Positions 12,439 through 25,234 of a stretch of DNA of 64,000 nt are shown here, one piece after another. The stretch is from Theocolax elegans (lineage: Eukaryota; Arthropoda; Insecta; Hymenoptera; Cerocephalidae), in contig CM047428.1 in assembly GCA_026168455.1 (NCBI GenBank), positions 86,446,594-86,510,593 on the forward strand, in the 5' to 3' direction. Under the pieces are notes generated by a model. It had not been told where the DNA came from, searched no databases, and was given only the letters and a program-made list of their open reading frames with translations. Position 1 is the stretch's first letter; each line of letters opens with the position of its first letter. Made by a program: the position numbers and the translations under genes.

Positions 12439-15400
12439 CCTCTCTCCTAGCTTCCTTCCAACTGAAACCTCTCTCCCTCGCCAGGACGGCCTATGTGTCT
12501 TTGACAGCGTATGAATCCCGACGTTGAGAGCGCATTGTCGACTTCCGAATATTAATCTATGCGACGCGCACAAAGAGTTGGACGATTTACCGATTGCGCT
12601 TCTGCCTATGAAACCCCGAGACCCGACTATTTTCCGTACCAAATATATTCCTCTCGCGGTGAACGCCATTTAACAATAACGTTTCTCAAATTACTTTTTG
12701 GTTTTGCGTTAAACTGCAGCTCCTCGAGATAACGAAATCCGAGACCCTCCTTTCTTATAGATTCCAATACTTCTTAGCCAAAATCGAAGTGTAAATATAT
12801 ATATTGATATTGCATATATAAAATATGTAATTATAGATTTTTTTAGCTTTAACTTCTTCTTATTTACGAACATGGTAAAACTTTTTGAATTTATTTACCT
12901 AGCGGGATTTACTGCACTGAGCGGTAACACTGTTTTCACTCGAAATATATAAAATACGAAACTAAGGAAACGTCGGAAATCCAAATTATACACGGAGACA
13001 TTATTCTTAAAAACATCTAAATGATTGCTTTTGGAAAAAAATACTATTTCTCAATTGATTAATATAATTCTGGAGGGAAATTGCATAACCTCGCATAAGT
13101 CACTTTTCTATTCTGAACATTTGGGTTATTTTTATTTATTTTTTCTCTTCGTGTAGTGCGGAATATCCTTAAGAACACAAAAATTGTAGCAAAATTATGA
13201 AACTGAAGAAGTGAAATACTTGTATGTGCCATGGTACAAATTTTAATATTTTGAGGTTAAAAACCGGAAATATCAATTTTCTATTTATTTTTAAAAGTAG
13301 TCCATATAAAAGAACACATTTCAATTTTTGATAAGCCCATGCTCAAATGAGTACAAGAAGCTTACACGAAGCTAAAATGTCTAAATGATAAATAATATAA
13401 AACCACTATTATTTGGCAACAATCGAACACTTAATTAATCCAACCTTAAGAATTTTTGATAAAGCTTGTAAACAATTGTCTAAATATCTATACTTTTGCT
13501 ATCCGTAAAAAATAAAAAATTATAGAATATGTCGAACGAGTAAAGTATCATCTTCTGAAACGCGAAACTCAACTGTTCTCGTGTCCTTGAAAATGTGTCG
13601 TCGAGTCACGTAGTTTATTCCTTTCTTTGTAGCTTAATCTTTCCGTTCTATTCGACGTTGACCGATGGAGAATGTAATTTAGCAATATCCTGTCTGGATT
13701 CACGCGTATACATAGAAGCGCGTGTGCAAAAGAAGAAGAAGTAGAAAGGTCCGGTTTCCTCACACGGATGCAAACTAGATTCGTCAACGAGCAAGTGTAT
13801 TCGCAAACAAGGACGAATAATTGATGTCTCTTGGTAGATCTATTCGAATGAATTTCCATTGGACAATTGAATTTGCGGCACCTCCTGAACCTGTGAATAT
13901 CGAGGACGTCTTAATTTGACTCGATCCCTTTTTTATCGCTCGGTAAATTAACAATTATATTTTTCTTTTATTGCAGTAATTGTTATTTGGAGTGATGATT
14001 AAATTCAATCTTATTTCTTAACTTCTCAGTTCAAGCATCAGACTATTTAAAATGCGATACTTTAATTGAAAACAAATCTATAAATTAATAATAGACTATA
14101 CTAATAGGTTAGATAAGACGATTTGTCTTACCATAGTCTAATCTAATATCAGTAGCATACTTCTGCCGGTTTAAAAACATTTTTAATGCCATTTTACTAA
14201 CTTGCCTTTTTGGGTTTGATTTACTCAATAAAAGCCACTTTTGGATTTTTCTACGTAAAGATTTCACTCGAAACGAATATCATTTCCTTCAAGAAAAACT
14301 TGACTCGATATCGATCGATTCAGAGTTCTCTTTAAAAGAATAATTTTCTACTCCAAAAAAATTGAGATTATGATGTTCACTCTTTGAGTTTAATATTTAA
14401 TTTGATTAAAATTCAATAGACTTGATACCGTTTCACTCAAGTTTTTTCTCCGAATATTAACTTTTCACTAGAAGAAATTTAGAGAAATTTGGCATTGTCA
14501 CCACGTTTTATCTATTTCCATTAAGTATGCGTATTGTATAGTTATAACAAATACAACCGAGGGTAAAAATGTTTAAATAACATAAAAAAAAATGACCAAC
14601 GAAAAGTAATTCGAGGAACTCCGAGGAGGGAAAATTGATACACGTCGACGGGTATTGATCGACGTAACAAAAGCTCACTCTCGACTTAAAATAGCTGGGT
14701 ACACTCGCATTTTATCCCTGTTAATGATCCTCGGTATAAGAGAATTTGCGTTTAGCACGTCGGATGCCGGTAAAATGCGTGTGTATCGACACCTCGAGAA
14801 CCGTGGTTATTTATTCTGAATAGGATTCCCAACAACCGCGGACAGCCAGAGAGACGGCGGATGCGCGTTTCATACCGTACGGTGGAGGGGAGAAACGAAG
14901 TTCCTCGGTAACAAAGTTGTAAACTGCCAACTTTCGAAAAATCTCCCCTCTCTATATACCACTACCGTTCCACACTCGGTATAAAGGTGTTTTATTGCGT
15001 GGTCGCCACGGTCTTTATTTCTTGTTTTTTTTTTAATCGCTTTTCGACGATATCGCTTCAGCTCGAACTTTCCGAGCTTTATGCACGTGATAGATCACCA
15101 AACTGTCACGACACGACCCCCCGTTTGATAATGAGGAGAGTTGCTCGCGACGGAGGACGAGGAATCGAAACTGCGTTTTGTAAAACACGTTGTACCGTTA
15201 CAAGTTTGCAATTAGGTACGGAGAACGGTGAACGCGCAGTATGCGCGAAAAATTTCGTTATTACTAGTTTTCGATCGGTTCATTTTCATCGCGGGCCGGG
15301 GAGTGTGTATCGTAAATTTTTTCATTAAATTTCAATGGATCTGTTCACTCGATGCGACGCGGAACGCCGTTACGGAGTAAGACATTTACGATTTCATAAA

Positions 15401-16103
15401 AATGTCAAGCTTCGCGTTCTGTTTATTTATTATTTGTTGCTTTTTTTCCAAAGTTTGTACGTACATCGCAGTACGTCGTGTACGAAAGATTCCGCGCCGA
15501 TGTAAAAACAAGAATCGCCTCGTTTCACTTTTTATTCGTCCGGATTAAACGGTCTTCGCGAGTGACGTGCAACGTAAACGAAAAATTCCGTATCACTACG
15601 AAAGTATATAAAGTCAAATAAAGCACAGGTGAGTTCAGATAATTTGGACGTGTAATAACCGATATACGAAATAGTAACGATTGCCGAGGGAATTTTCCCT
15701 CGTAATCATAGAGGAGGAGAAAGAAGAGGTCGTGATGCATATGCGAGAGATCGATCGATTCTAAAAAAGAATAGTGAGGATACTTTGGAACGGGTTGTAA
15801 AGTGAGAGACAGGTGAGACGGTATTTTTACGTATCTCGGTAACCGCGATTGGTAGCCGGTATGCCCGACTCGAGTGTAGGTGCGTGCGTGCGTGGGTGCG
15901 CGCTTGTGTACGCGCGTATGGGTGTATAGCACGCGACGCCGAAGGACATTTTCATTAGGGGCCGGTTCGCACACGCTTGTACATCGTCGTCTTGATTTTG
16001 ATTGGCTATTACGGGCCATATTCCTCGAGCAAACGGCGGCTCGCAAAGTGCCAAGTGTCTCATAGGATCCGCACCGCTGCTGCGGTTATACGATGCATCT
16101 CTC

Positions 16104-16106
<3 letters not shown>

Positions 16107-16150
<44 letters not shown>

Positions 16151-16251
16151 AGGATGGAAGTGTCTCGTCGAACACGTCATTTGGGAGGGTGAAATGAACG
16201 CGTATACACCCACGCACGCGCACACGCACACGCACACGCACACGCACACGC
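16107..16251. repeat. CT tract and CACACG repeat
   Basis: A 40-base CT run (16107-16146) is followed after about 60 bases by a CA/CACACG run (16206-16251). Confidence 0.93.
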
Positions 16252-18241
16252 ATATATGTATTCTCTGGTACATCAGCGTCGTTTCGAGTTGTCGCGTATA
16301 GTGCACGACTCCCAGTCTCTCTCTCTCGCTCTCTCTCGCTCTCTTTTTTTCTCGTACTTGGACGGGACGGGTAGTAAATTTTCCCGCTTTATGCGTCTCA
16401 ATTTATTAGCTATCGATAGATAGAGACCTCTATACCTGTCTCTCTATCTTCCCCTTCCTTCTCCCCTGCTCCTCTGCTCCCCTGCTCCCCTGCTTCCCGG
16501 CTACCCCGCTCCCCTGCTCGCGAAAACTTTTCTACGATGGTTTGTATCAGTTTGAAATTTTTACGACAGTTCTCTCTTCCACGCACGATGGGTTTAGTTT
16601 TATGCTGAGTGGATGTTACGCCCCGATGTATACGTAGTCAATAATTTAGGAATATAAGGGAGACACCTATACGCTTCGCATTATTTACGATCCCGCACTG
16701 CGTTCGTTCGTCTTCAATTCTAAACCGTTATACGACGAATCCATTTACAACTGATCCCCGTGTTACTCCTGCTCCAGATGCTCTGCTTATTCTTTACCGC
16801 TCGATCAAAGATTTAATCTCCTTATGTTACATCGATTATTTAGCGATTGCTTAGCCTTCTTCATCGATTTGGTAATATCGTTCGCTTCGTACTAGAAAAA
16901 GTGTTCTCAATATTCATAATTGCTCAAGTTACTTCATTGTTTTATTTCATCGTAAAAAAGTAAAAAACCAGTGCTCGATTGAATTGTTCGCAGATTTAGC
17001 GGAATATAAGTTGCAAATTTATATTGCATACGCTTTTGCTTTTAGAGAGAGAGAGAGAGGTACTCGCGCACCGACGAAGAGTGAATTTTAATTTTTTCAA
17101 ACACGTTAACAAACTGATATATAGGCGTAACGTCACTCAGACGTCAATGTCAATCGGTCTCTTCGTAACGTCACGTGCAATATTCCCGTTCGTTCAACAT
17201 TCCGACCAATAATATTGTGTTACCTGGATCGACACATCTTTTTTGAAAATCATCGAACAAGAAACTTTTTTGTTACGTATATCTTTGTACATTTAAATAT
17301 ATGCCAAATAATTTTTTCTAAAAATAAAAGAAAACTTAAGGTATATTCAGGACATATAAATCATCTAAATCATTTACATAAAAATTGTAGTGCCAGTATG
17401 GTTAAAATTCATGTAAGAAAATTGACTACCCAGCATATTTAAAATTGTCAATCTTATTCTCCATTTTTATATAAAGTTTTGGATTAAAATTGCATTAATC
17501 TTGCGTGCGTACGCTTTTTACCCTGAACATTCGGATGTTTGGATTTTTGTTTATTTTTTTCTCTTCGAGTAAAAAAATATATGGATGGGCTGGTTACCTT
17601 TGCTAAAAGCACTGTATCGATTAGCATGTCAGATTATTAGAGCGAAAACGATAATTCAAAACGCGTTCTGGATTGCGAATTTACATTTTTACCGTTTCTA
17701 CCTAATCGACCTAAAACCTAATAAAAAATGAGCATTTTAATAGTTCATCATTGGTTTTGAAAAATCCCTTACCAAAATTTACAATTATACTCAAAAAATA
17801 TTAAGGTCAGTTACGAAGTAACATAAAATTTATTTAAAAAAATGTAGAAACGGAAATACGAACGAATACAAACGAAGGGCATATCAAACTTTTCGAATTT
17901 TATAACTATGATTGCGTTGAATTTGATGTGATTTTTAGGTCAGTAAGGTACATGGTTTTGAACGGCAGTGCACTATACTAGTGATTAACTGTTAACCAAA
18001 AGAGTCAAAAACGAAATTAAAAATGAAGAAAGGGAGAGAAATAAAGAGAGAGAAAGGAAGGGAACAATAGAATGTCGAGTTTGTCACAGGAGTGAGCGAA
18101 TTATACGAAGAGTTTCGTTCTCGTCTCTCGAAATTCCACGCACATATACACCCTGCAGAGAGAAGGAAGAACAAGATAAATTCGCGGGTTTACGGCACCC
18201 TTAAAGTTGCGCGGGAATCTCTTTAACGACTTGGCAGGATG

Positions 18242-18297
18242 CCACCATCACCACCACCACCACCACCACCAGTACCAGCAGTAGCAGCAGCAGCGGG
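18242..18297. repeat. (CAC)n then CAG-rich tract
   Basis: About ten CAC units pass into AGCAGCAGC. The long valine/leucine minus-strand frame here is a by-product. Confidence 0.9.
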
Positions 18298-18506
18298 ACC
18301 GGCAGCAACACCAACGTTGCAGCTCTCTTTCCACCAGGAGAGACGAATACGAAGAAGTGGAAATCACCGACTCGAGGTGGATGCATCGGCCACCCACACG
18401 TTCAACTAATACGGCCAAGGGTCCAGGTTATAACGGGTGGAGGAGAAGAGTGAAAGGGCAAAGTGTCAGGTACAGCGCGTAGAAAACTCCGGAATAGGGG
18501 CAACCC

Positions 18507-18512
18507 GAGAGG

Positions 18513-18550
<38 letters not shown>
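18507..18550. repeat. GA microsatellite
   Basis: GGGA units pass into a pure GA run, about 130 bases upstream of the candidate TATA box. Insect GAGA-factor sites look like this, but a plain repeat is enough explanation. Confidence 0.92.
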
Positions 18551-18553
<3 letters not shown>

Positions 18554-18680
18554 TAGGCGAGAGTTAGAACGAAGCAGTTATCATTCATTTTCTCTTGGGC
18601 GAGCTTGCCGCGGCGACGACTCTGTTAATGACAGTCGCCCGGAATTACTGCGGAACTTTACCGCGCTACCCCCTCGGGGG

Positions 18681-18688
18681 TATATAAG
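18681..18688 (+). promoter_or_regulatory. Candidate TATA box (TATATAAG) of an upstream leader exon
   Basis: A canonical TATATAAG sits in a GC-richer setting (CCCTCGGGGG before, CGACCCTC after). About 320 bases downstream is a perfect donor CAG|GTACGT at 19010. A non-coding first exon of about 18711-19009 spliced toward luna would fit. No initiator could be identified. This is inference. Confidence 0.3.
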
Positions 18689-20127
18689 CGACCCTCTCAC
18701 CGTAAGATTATCTTTACCTCCTGGACTAGTTTATGCTCCACACTCCTTATTCTCGTTCTCCGCCTCTCTTTGCGACACTCAAGGTGTGCTCCTCTTCATT
18801 CTTTTTCCCTTCTCTCTCATTCTCTTGACTCTCCATCCGTTTTCCCTTCTTTTCCTCCTTTCTCCTTTTTCCTCCCTTATGCGGCTTCACTTTCTTCCAC
18901 TCGAGATTTAAACCGTATTAACCCTTTCAAGGCCAGAGGTACATTCTTTTTTCACTTCGCCCCTGGGTGGAGATATATCAAAATTTGTCTTTTCATTATT
19001 TATCTCCAGGTACGTATCGCGTTAGTGGAGCCATCGTCTATACTACTCGGTTGAACCGATAGTATCAAAAATACACAATACGTGGTCTTAATTTTTCAGG
19101 ATAAATAGCAGGAGTAATACCAGGGATTCATAAAACTCTTATGGGAAATGCTATACATTTTGATCAACAGAACTTTATGATCAATGATTTTTTTCTTTAA
19201 CTTTGTGATCAACTTTTTTAGTATACATACACTTTCGTTAAGACATATTTTAGTTGTAGTATATATACCGTTTACATATTAATAAATATACAATTTATTT
19301 CTCTGAACAGTGTTCAGAGTTGATCACTTTTATTCGGTAGATTAGAAGTGTATCAAAAAATACCGATGTTTACATTTGATATAACGTATATCTAGTTTTG
19401 TAGCTTGTAAATAGTTTGTGTACATTGGTAATACCTAACGAGGTAAATATAATGGTAATAAATTAAAACGAGCATGATGATAATAATAAAACATATTATT
19501 TCCTGATAGAAATTTTACCGTAACATTTTAACCATAAATTTGCTAAATAATCTTGATAATTCCAGTATAGGGTTATGATCCGTTCAAAAGTATATAGACC
19601 ACGAGTCAAGTATATTGACCTTTACAGAGAAGAGAAATGAAATCTCTCGATTTCAGAAGCGAATGGAGAAAAAGGTTTGTTTTCGTGGGTTCGCGAGCCG
19701 TCAAAACCTCGAGACGAAAACGTCGCGGTAAAAATAAAGTCGCCACCGTTGGTAAGGGGTTGATATTCGGCTCTTATCGCGTCACCCTGCTTTTTTCTTC
19801 CTCCACCCACACAAAGACGAGGAGGTCGGTCGGTCGGTCGCTCGCTCACTCGCTCGCGCGACCATTCACGTCAACTTCCGGCGCCTCGGTCGGCGCGTCA
19901 CTCCTCGAGACCAAGTGGCGAAAAATTTCCAGTCGCTAGAGAGGAGACGTCGAATGATCCGAGTCGCTATATGTGTGTGTGTGCGCGCGCGCGCCTGTAT
20001 ATATACACCTTCGATCTATATAGAAAGGTTATAGGAGGCGATAAGAAAGTTCGAGAGCCTCGAGAAATTCCAGGGGGCTCTTCTTTTCATCCCTTTCAGT
20101 ACTTATTACTCTCCGACGGCACTAAAC

Positions 20128-20176
20128 TTCTGCTTCTTCTTCTTCTTCTTCTTCTTCTTTTTCTTCTTCTTCTTTT
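20128..20176. repeat. (CTT)n microsatellite
   Basis: A TTC/CTT trinucleotide run with one interruption. It is a polypurine-polypyrimidine mirror tract. Confidence 0.93.
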
Positions 20177-21289
20177 AGTTCGCGTGCGGGCGGACAGATA
20201 TAAGGGTAGAACCGGATCGTCGAAAAGAAACGCGAGCGAGGAATTTTTAATGGACCACCCGCAGCAGGGCCAAGGGATTTTCCCAGTTGCGGAATTCTAT
20301 TAGCGGCTATACGACTCGAACAATCGGGGATAATTAAATATCGGTCGGACGTTTCTTAAGTTTCGACGCTACTCAATACTCGAATCGTTTTCTCTTTCGC
20401 GATTGTCGGATGACCCTTTCTTCCTTCATTTTTTCTCTTATTATTCGATCAATTCTCCTTTCGTTACTTTCGAACCGACGAATCAAACTATTTTCTTACT
20501 TTGGAATACGAGATCAATCAATTTTATTACTTCTCGAGGACGCATTGTCAAACCAATATTTAAAACTTCCTTGAGCGGTCAGAATTATCTTCCCGAAAGT
20601 TCATCGCTAAAAATTCGAAATTGGACGCATAACCTTTTCTCCCTTTTATTCACTCAAGTTCATGGCTTTTCCTCGTATATTTCGATTATTACAACGCGAA
20701 ATTTCAGTTACAAAGTTTATTTTTGTTATAAATTACAAACCCATAGAAATAGAGAAGTAAAGGAAGAAATGGGTGAGGAGGAGCGGAAGGGGGGAGGATG
20801 GGGGGGGGGAGGGTGGTTGACGAAGAGAAAAAATATAAAGTTCGAATTTATAACTTTAATAAAGTTTTGAAAGGGGTCACTGTTACAGAAACGTGACACC
20901 TAAATCATATAAGTTGTTCTTCTTACGGCCAGTAAATGCAAGGAGATATAAAAAGCACTTAAATGCAGTTACATTTTGTTTTATTACTCGGTTAATGTTA
21001 CTTCTAAGTGTCTTGTTCGGTGCATCAAATTCATTTGATAGAGAACAAACGTCACTTAAACGTATTGTAACTTGCTTTTAATTGCCAAGAAAAGTCAGTA
21101 TTAAAACTTATATTACTTACTTTTTAAAGGTGTGATAGATTTTTCCTTCGGCTTCATTTTTTCCTTTCGGTAATGTATTTTTCGTAATATCTACATTGTA
21201 ACCTCTAAAATGTAAACATTGGCGTAAAAAGTACATATTAACACATCACTTATTATTATCCCTTTTTGAAAGTGTATAATACGTTTGTA

Positions 21290-22130
21290 GATTCACAAAA
21301 AATAAATTTCATGCCGATATTTGCAAAATAGAAAAACGTGAAATGTATACTTTAAAAAAGTATTATGTTCCATGTTTCTATTTACAAGCGTATAAAATAT
21401 CGTTTCGGTACTTACATAGTAGAAAATCGGAAAATTCTTTCTTTAAAAAAGCATGCAGTTTTTAAGTTCCTGATTTCTATTTCGCGAAAGTATAAAATTT
21501 TGTTCCTACATTTAAAAACAAGAAAAATAAGGTAAATTTTACTTTCGAAAAGTATAAAGTTTCAAGTTTCAAGATTCCACTCTTTCAAAGTATATAAGTT
21601 TGTTACGATATTTCAAAAGTAGAAAAATGAAAACTTGTTCATTTAAAAAAGTAAAAGTTCTAAATTTCTTTTTAGCTTTATAGAGTATGTAACATTTTTG
21701 AAGAATATAAAGTTCCAAGTTCCAAGATTCCACTTTGTCCAAGTACAAAATTGCGCTCTGATATTTAGAAAGTAGAAATAAAGAAATGTGTCCTCTCAAA
21801 AAGACTAGCATTTAAAGTTCTTAAATTTCGTTCCACCAGATAAAAAATAGAAAAAAAGGATATTACAACTTTGAAAAGTATAACATTTTAAGTTTCAAGT
21901 TCCTATTTCACAAAAGTGTAATAAATATCGTTCTGATATTTGAGTAGAAAAAGGTAAAGTCTTACTCAAAGTATAATCTTCGAAGCAGAAATTTCCATTT
22001 TTCCAGCTTTTAAAATGTCAGAACGATATTTCATATTTTCCAAAAGTAAGTAGAAACATCAATATTTTAGTTTAATATACGTATTTTACTATTGTAAAGT
22101 AAGTAACGTGAAATTCTTGGCTTTTTAAAA
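21290..22130. repeat. Degenerate repeat field (GTTCCAAG / GATATTT type)
   Basis: Two phrases alternate at irregular intervals of about 80-175 bases. One is like AAAGTATAAAGTTCCAAGTTTC. The other is like CGTTCTGATATTTnAAAAGTAGAAA, near 21313, 21600, 21745 and 21920. At 22012-22024 the phrase TCAGAACGATATTT is the reverse complement of one at 21924, so both orientations occur. Confidence 0.7.
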
Positions 22131-22675
22131 AGGTAAGGTTTTTACCTTTTAGCATCAAATTTTATATTTGAGAGGTTAGAGGGAGCTACCGAGCGTACCC
22201 TCTAGTTTCTTTATTTTTCCTCATTTTGATAAGATACGCGCGAAAAACAACCCGATACACTAAGTGTCGGGCGGTAAATAAATTTTCTGATATTCCGATG
22301 AGGCACTCAAAATTAAAAAAGAAAGAAAGTGAGAAAGAGAGGTAGAGAGAAAGAGAGAGGATATTAACATAATACCAGCATTATTAGTGAGAGATGAAAC
22401 GAGAGCGTGAGGCGAGCGCGCAATCGCGCAAGCGCGCTTTGATTCATCCCGCGTGTTATGAATGAACAGAGTTGGCTTTGTACATTGCGAGTAATACCAT
22501 CGAAAAGGTTCTACTTTTGCCGTATATTCTCGTCGAGTTTTATACCATAATGCCCGCGCATATGCTCATAAAGACGCTTTCCTTCAACTGTACACACACA
22601 TACGCGTATTTTTAGCATCGGCCTCTATTCTCAATGCTAAAATTCGCGATCGAAATAAACATTGACTACTTGTTT

Positions 22676-22676
<1 letters not shown>

Positions 22677-22717
<41 letters not shown>
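22677..22717. repeat. (AT)n microsatellite
   Basis: A pure AT dinucleotide run of about 40 bases. Confidence 0.95.
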
Positions 22718-22721
<4 letters not shown>

Positions 22722-25209
22722 TGATTTTATTTTAGTTTATTCCTAAGAATAAATAACCTCTTTCATTTAATTAGTAATTAACTTTACGAGAGATAAGATT
22801 TGACGTATACTACACACGGCTATGTATAACGCCAAAGGAAAACATTTAGAATATTTAATAACACGACGACGGATAATTATCTAATTAGCACTGTTAATTC
22901 ATTAGCGATTGATTGTTATAAACAATGTTCAACTATCGTTTTATCGACTCCGATAGAGAGAACTAAGCGATTTGAAACGCGGTAACGCAAATAATTGTCA
23001 ACGTTTAATTTTGAACAATGCGCCGATAACGATGGATTTATTTAACCTGGAAATTAAAAGATTATTTGTTTATCTTCGTCCATTGGTTAACTATTAATCA
23101 CCTGATTTTATCAATTTAATGAATTTTGAGCCGATTTGAATTTAATGCTACGAATTTAATTTGAAATTTCCTTGCTCGCGTGCTTTATCTTTCGTATATG
23201 CCCTCCGACCACCCCGATGAAACATTCATCGAAATTAAACGAATTACGTTTTGTTAAATATTCTATGCGTATACATTTATTAATATACCTTCTGTTTATA
23301 CGTTTAATATTTATTTAACTGTTTATAATTTTGCGACATCGATTTACGCGGATCTTTTTATATATCTCATCCGAAAAGTATCTAATTAATAAAATGATTT
23401 TGAATATAATTATTATTTTGAAAATGAAAAAATTTACAAAAATACATGTAAGATGTGAGAATTGAATTTGATAAAGTTTATTTTTAAGAAAAAATATTTT
23501 TTAACAATAATGCAACGAACAACACTTTGTTGATAATTTTCGATGATAAAGTATATATACACTGATTATTCTTTTTTTAAAATGTAAAAATTAAATTATA
23601 AAATATAAAGAAAGATCTATCCACGCGTATAAATGTTAAGTATAATATAATATTTCGTCGGACTAATTGTAGACGCGTATCTCAATAAAACGAGTCGAAT
23701 AACCATTAGTTCTTCACATCAGTTTAAAAGTTTCAAAGTTACAATCGTTGAATAAATTTATCCTTTTCAGGTTGTCCGAAGTGAAGTTGGTAAAGTTCCT
23801 GTACTGAAATTTTCACTCGAAAAGAATGAATATAATGAACGGTATTCTCATTCGAAGTGGGTTTTCACTTACACAACTGCGCGATAGGGCGAAACTCGAA
23901 TTACATTATAATTTAAATTTTAAAATCTACCATTGGTATAAGAGATGCATATACATAAACCCAGAGTTTTTAAACTTCCTTTTACACTTTTATTTGTCGA
24001 AATAATTTAAAATTTTATTTCGTACAATTATTCAAAGTGTCTTCACCTTTTCGTTTTCACGATCATTAGTGATTGCAGTTCGAAACGTCGGGATCATTTC
24101 CCGTTCGTACGTTACTCCTCGTAATCTATCAGTTTATATATTTTTAATCACTCGAAGAAAAAAAATTGTTGCGTAGTTTTTTTTTCGTAACTCCGTATAA
24201 ACGATTGCATTCCTAGTATCTTGTTACTGTATTTTTATAGCTACCTAAAAAAGGGGTTAAAAAAATAGTTGACTAACGTGCACATCGCCGCCCTTTCACT
24301 CTTTGTCGGACAAGGGGTATTAAAAAAAACGTGGTTAGCGCAATAAAAGAAAACGTCCGCACTTTGTAACAATTTTTACAAAACCGACGAATTTTCGAAA
24401 AGCGTATAGACAAGGCACCATGTTGCTTTTTTTTATCCCATTCTTTCTCTCTTTTTATTATAAGGGTAGTTCGTCTGTCCATCTTTCTCTCTTCCCTCTC
24501 CCATCTCTTCCCCGCGATTATTAAAGCTCGACGCTGGGCGAGCTTGCGGTCATTCGTTCACTCGCAAAATTCCACTTTAAATTTCCTGACCGCGCAATAT
24601 CCGAAGGTCCAGTTCCATATACCGCTACTCTTTAGTAATCGACTGTCACAGCCGCTCTCTATTTTTTTTCCGTTTCGAGGCCGACCTAAACTCCTTTTTT
24701 TTATTTCTTCTCTCTTCACTGTTTTAGTTCACCTTTGGGGGGTTAATGTCGCCCAAAATTTTCATTGTCTTTTCAACCGTGCTAATAATTATATTACAAT
24801 TGTCTACTTCAAAGTTTCGTCTTGTCGTCATCATTAGGGGGGAGAGGGAGCGTATATATGTGTATATATAATGTTAATCAATATCCAATCGACACGTAAT
24901 TTCGTCCAGTTAAACGAGAACGAGTCGAACTTCAGCGGACGAAAAAAAATGGGAGAGAGGAAAAAAAGGTTCGAAGTTGTTACCTTTCGTCCGTTCAATC
25001 CGATGCCCATTTTCATTATAAAACTCGAGGGAGTACCGGGGTCGGTTGGTTGGTCGGGGGGCTCTTTTTTCGTTGCAGCGTCGCCCACGCTGGAGCGTCC
25101 TTTCTGATTCAAATTAGAATTGAAATTCAAATTTGAATTCGAATGACGCGCGTCCTCCTGCGAATATCATGACCGGGAGACTAAGCGACACAGATAGAGA
25201 TCCTCTCGA

Positions 25210-25234
25210 ATATATATATATATATATATATATA
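25210..25234. repeat. (AT)n microsatellite
   Basis: A pure AT run; a CT run at 25442-25473 lies nearby. Confidence 0.93.

Larger units (their letters stand above)
8886..18680. other. Gene-free sequence with GC-richer islands
   Basis: Islands at 8.9-9.4, 9.8-10.3, 11.6-12.7 and 14.6-16.5 kb alternate with AT-rich DNA (10.4-11.6, 12.7-14.6, 16.8-18.0 kb). Open frames in the islands come from simple repeats (polyHis/Thr from CA, polySer/Leu from CT). The islands may be regulatory DNA; nothing in the sequence proves it. Confidence 0.55.

Noticed and set aside
12247..12669. 140-codon minus-strand open frame resembling a targeting peptide plus repeats
   Set aside because: Its middle is the (CTGG)n repeat read as PASQPASQ, the rest has no recognisable domain, and no splice or conservation evidence supports it.
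15525..16046. 173-codon minus-strand frame
   Set aside because: It is low complexity with CA-repeat-derived Thr/His/Arg, without motif, promoter or splice support.
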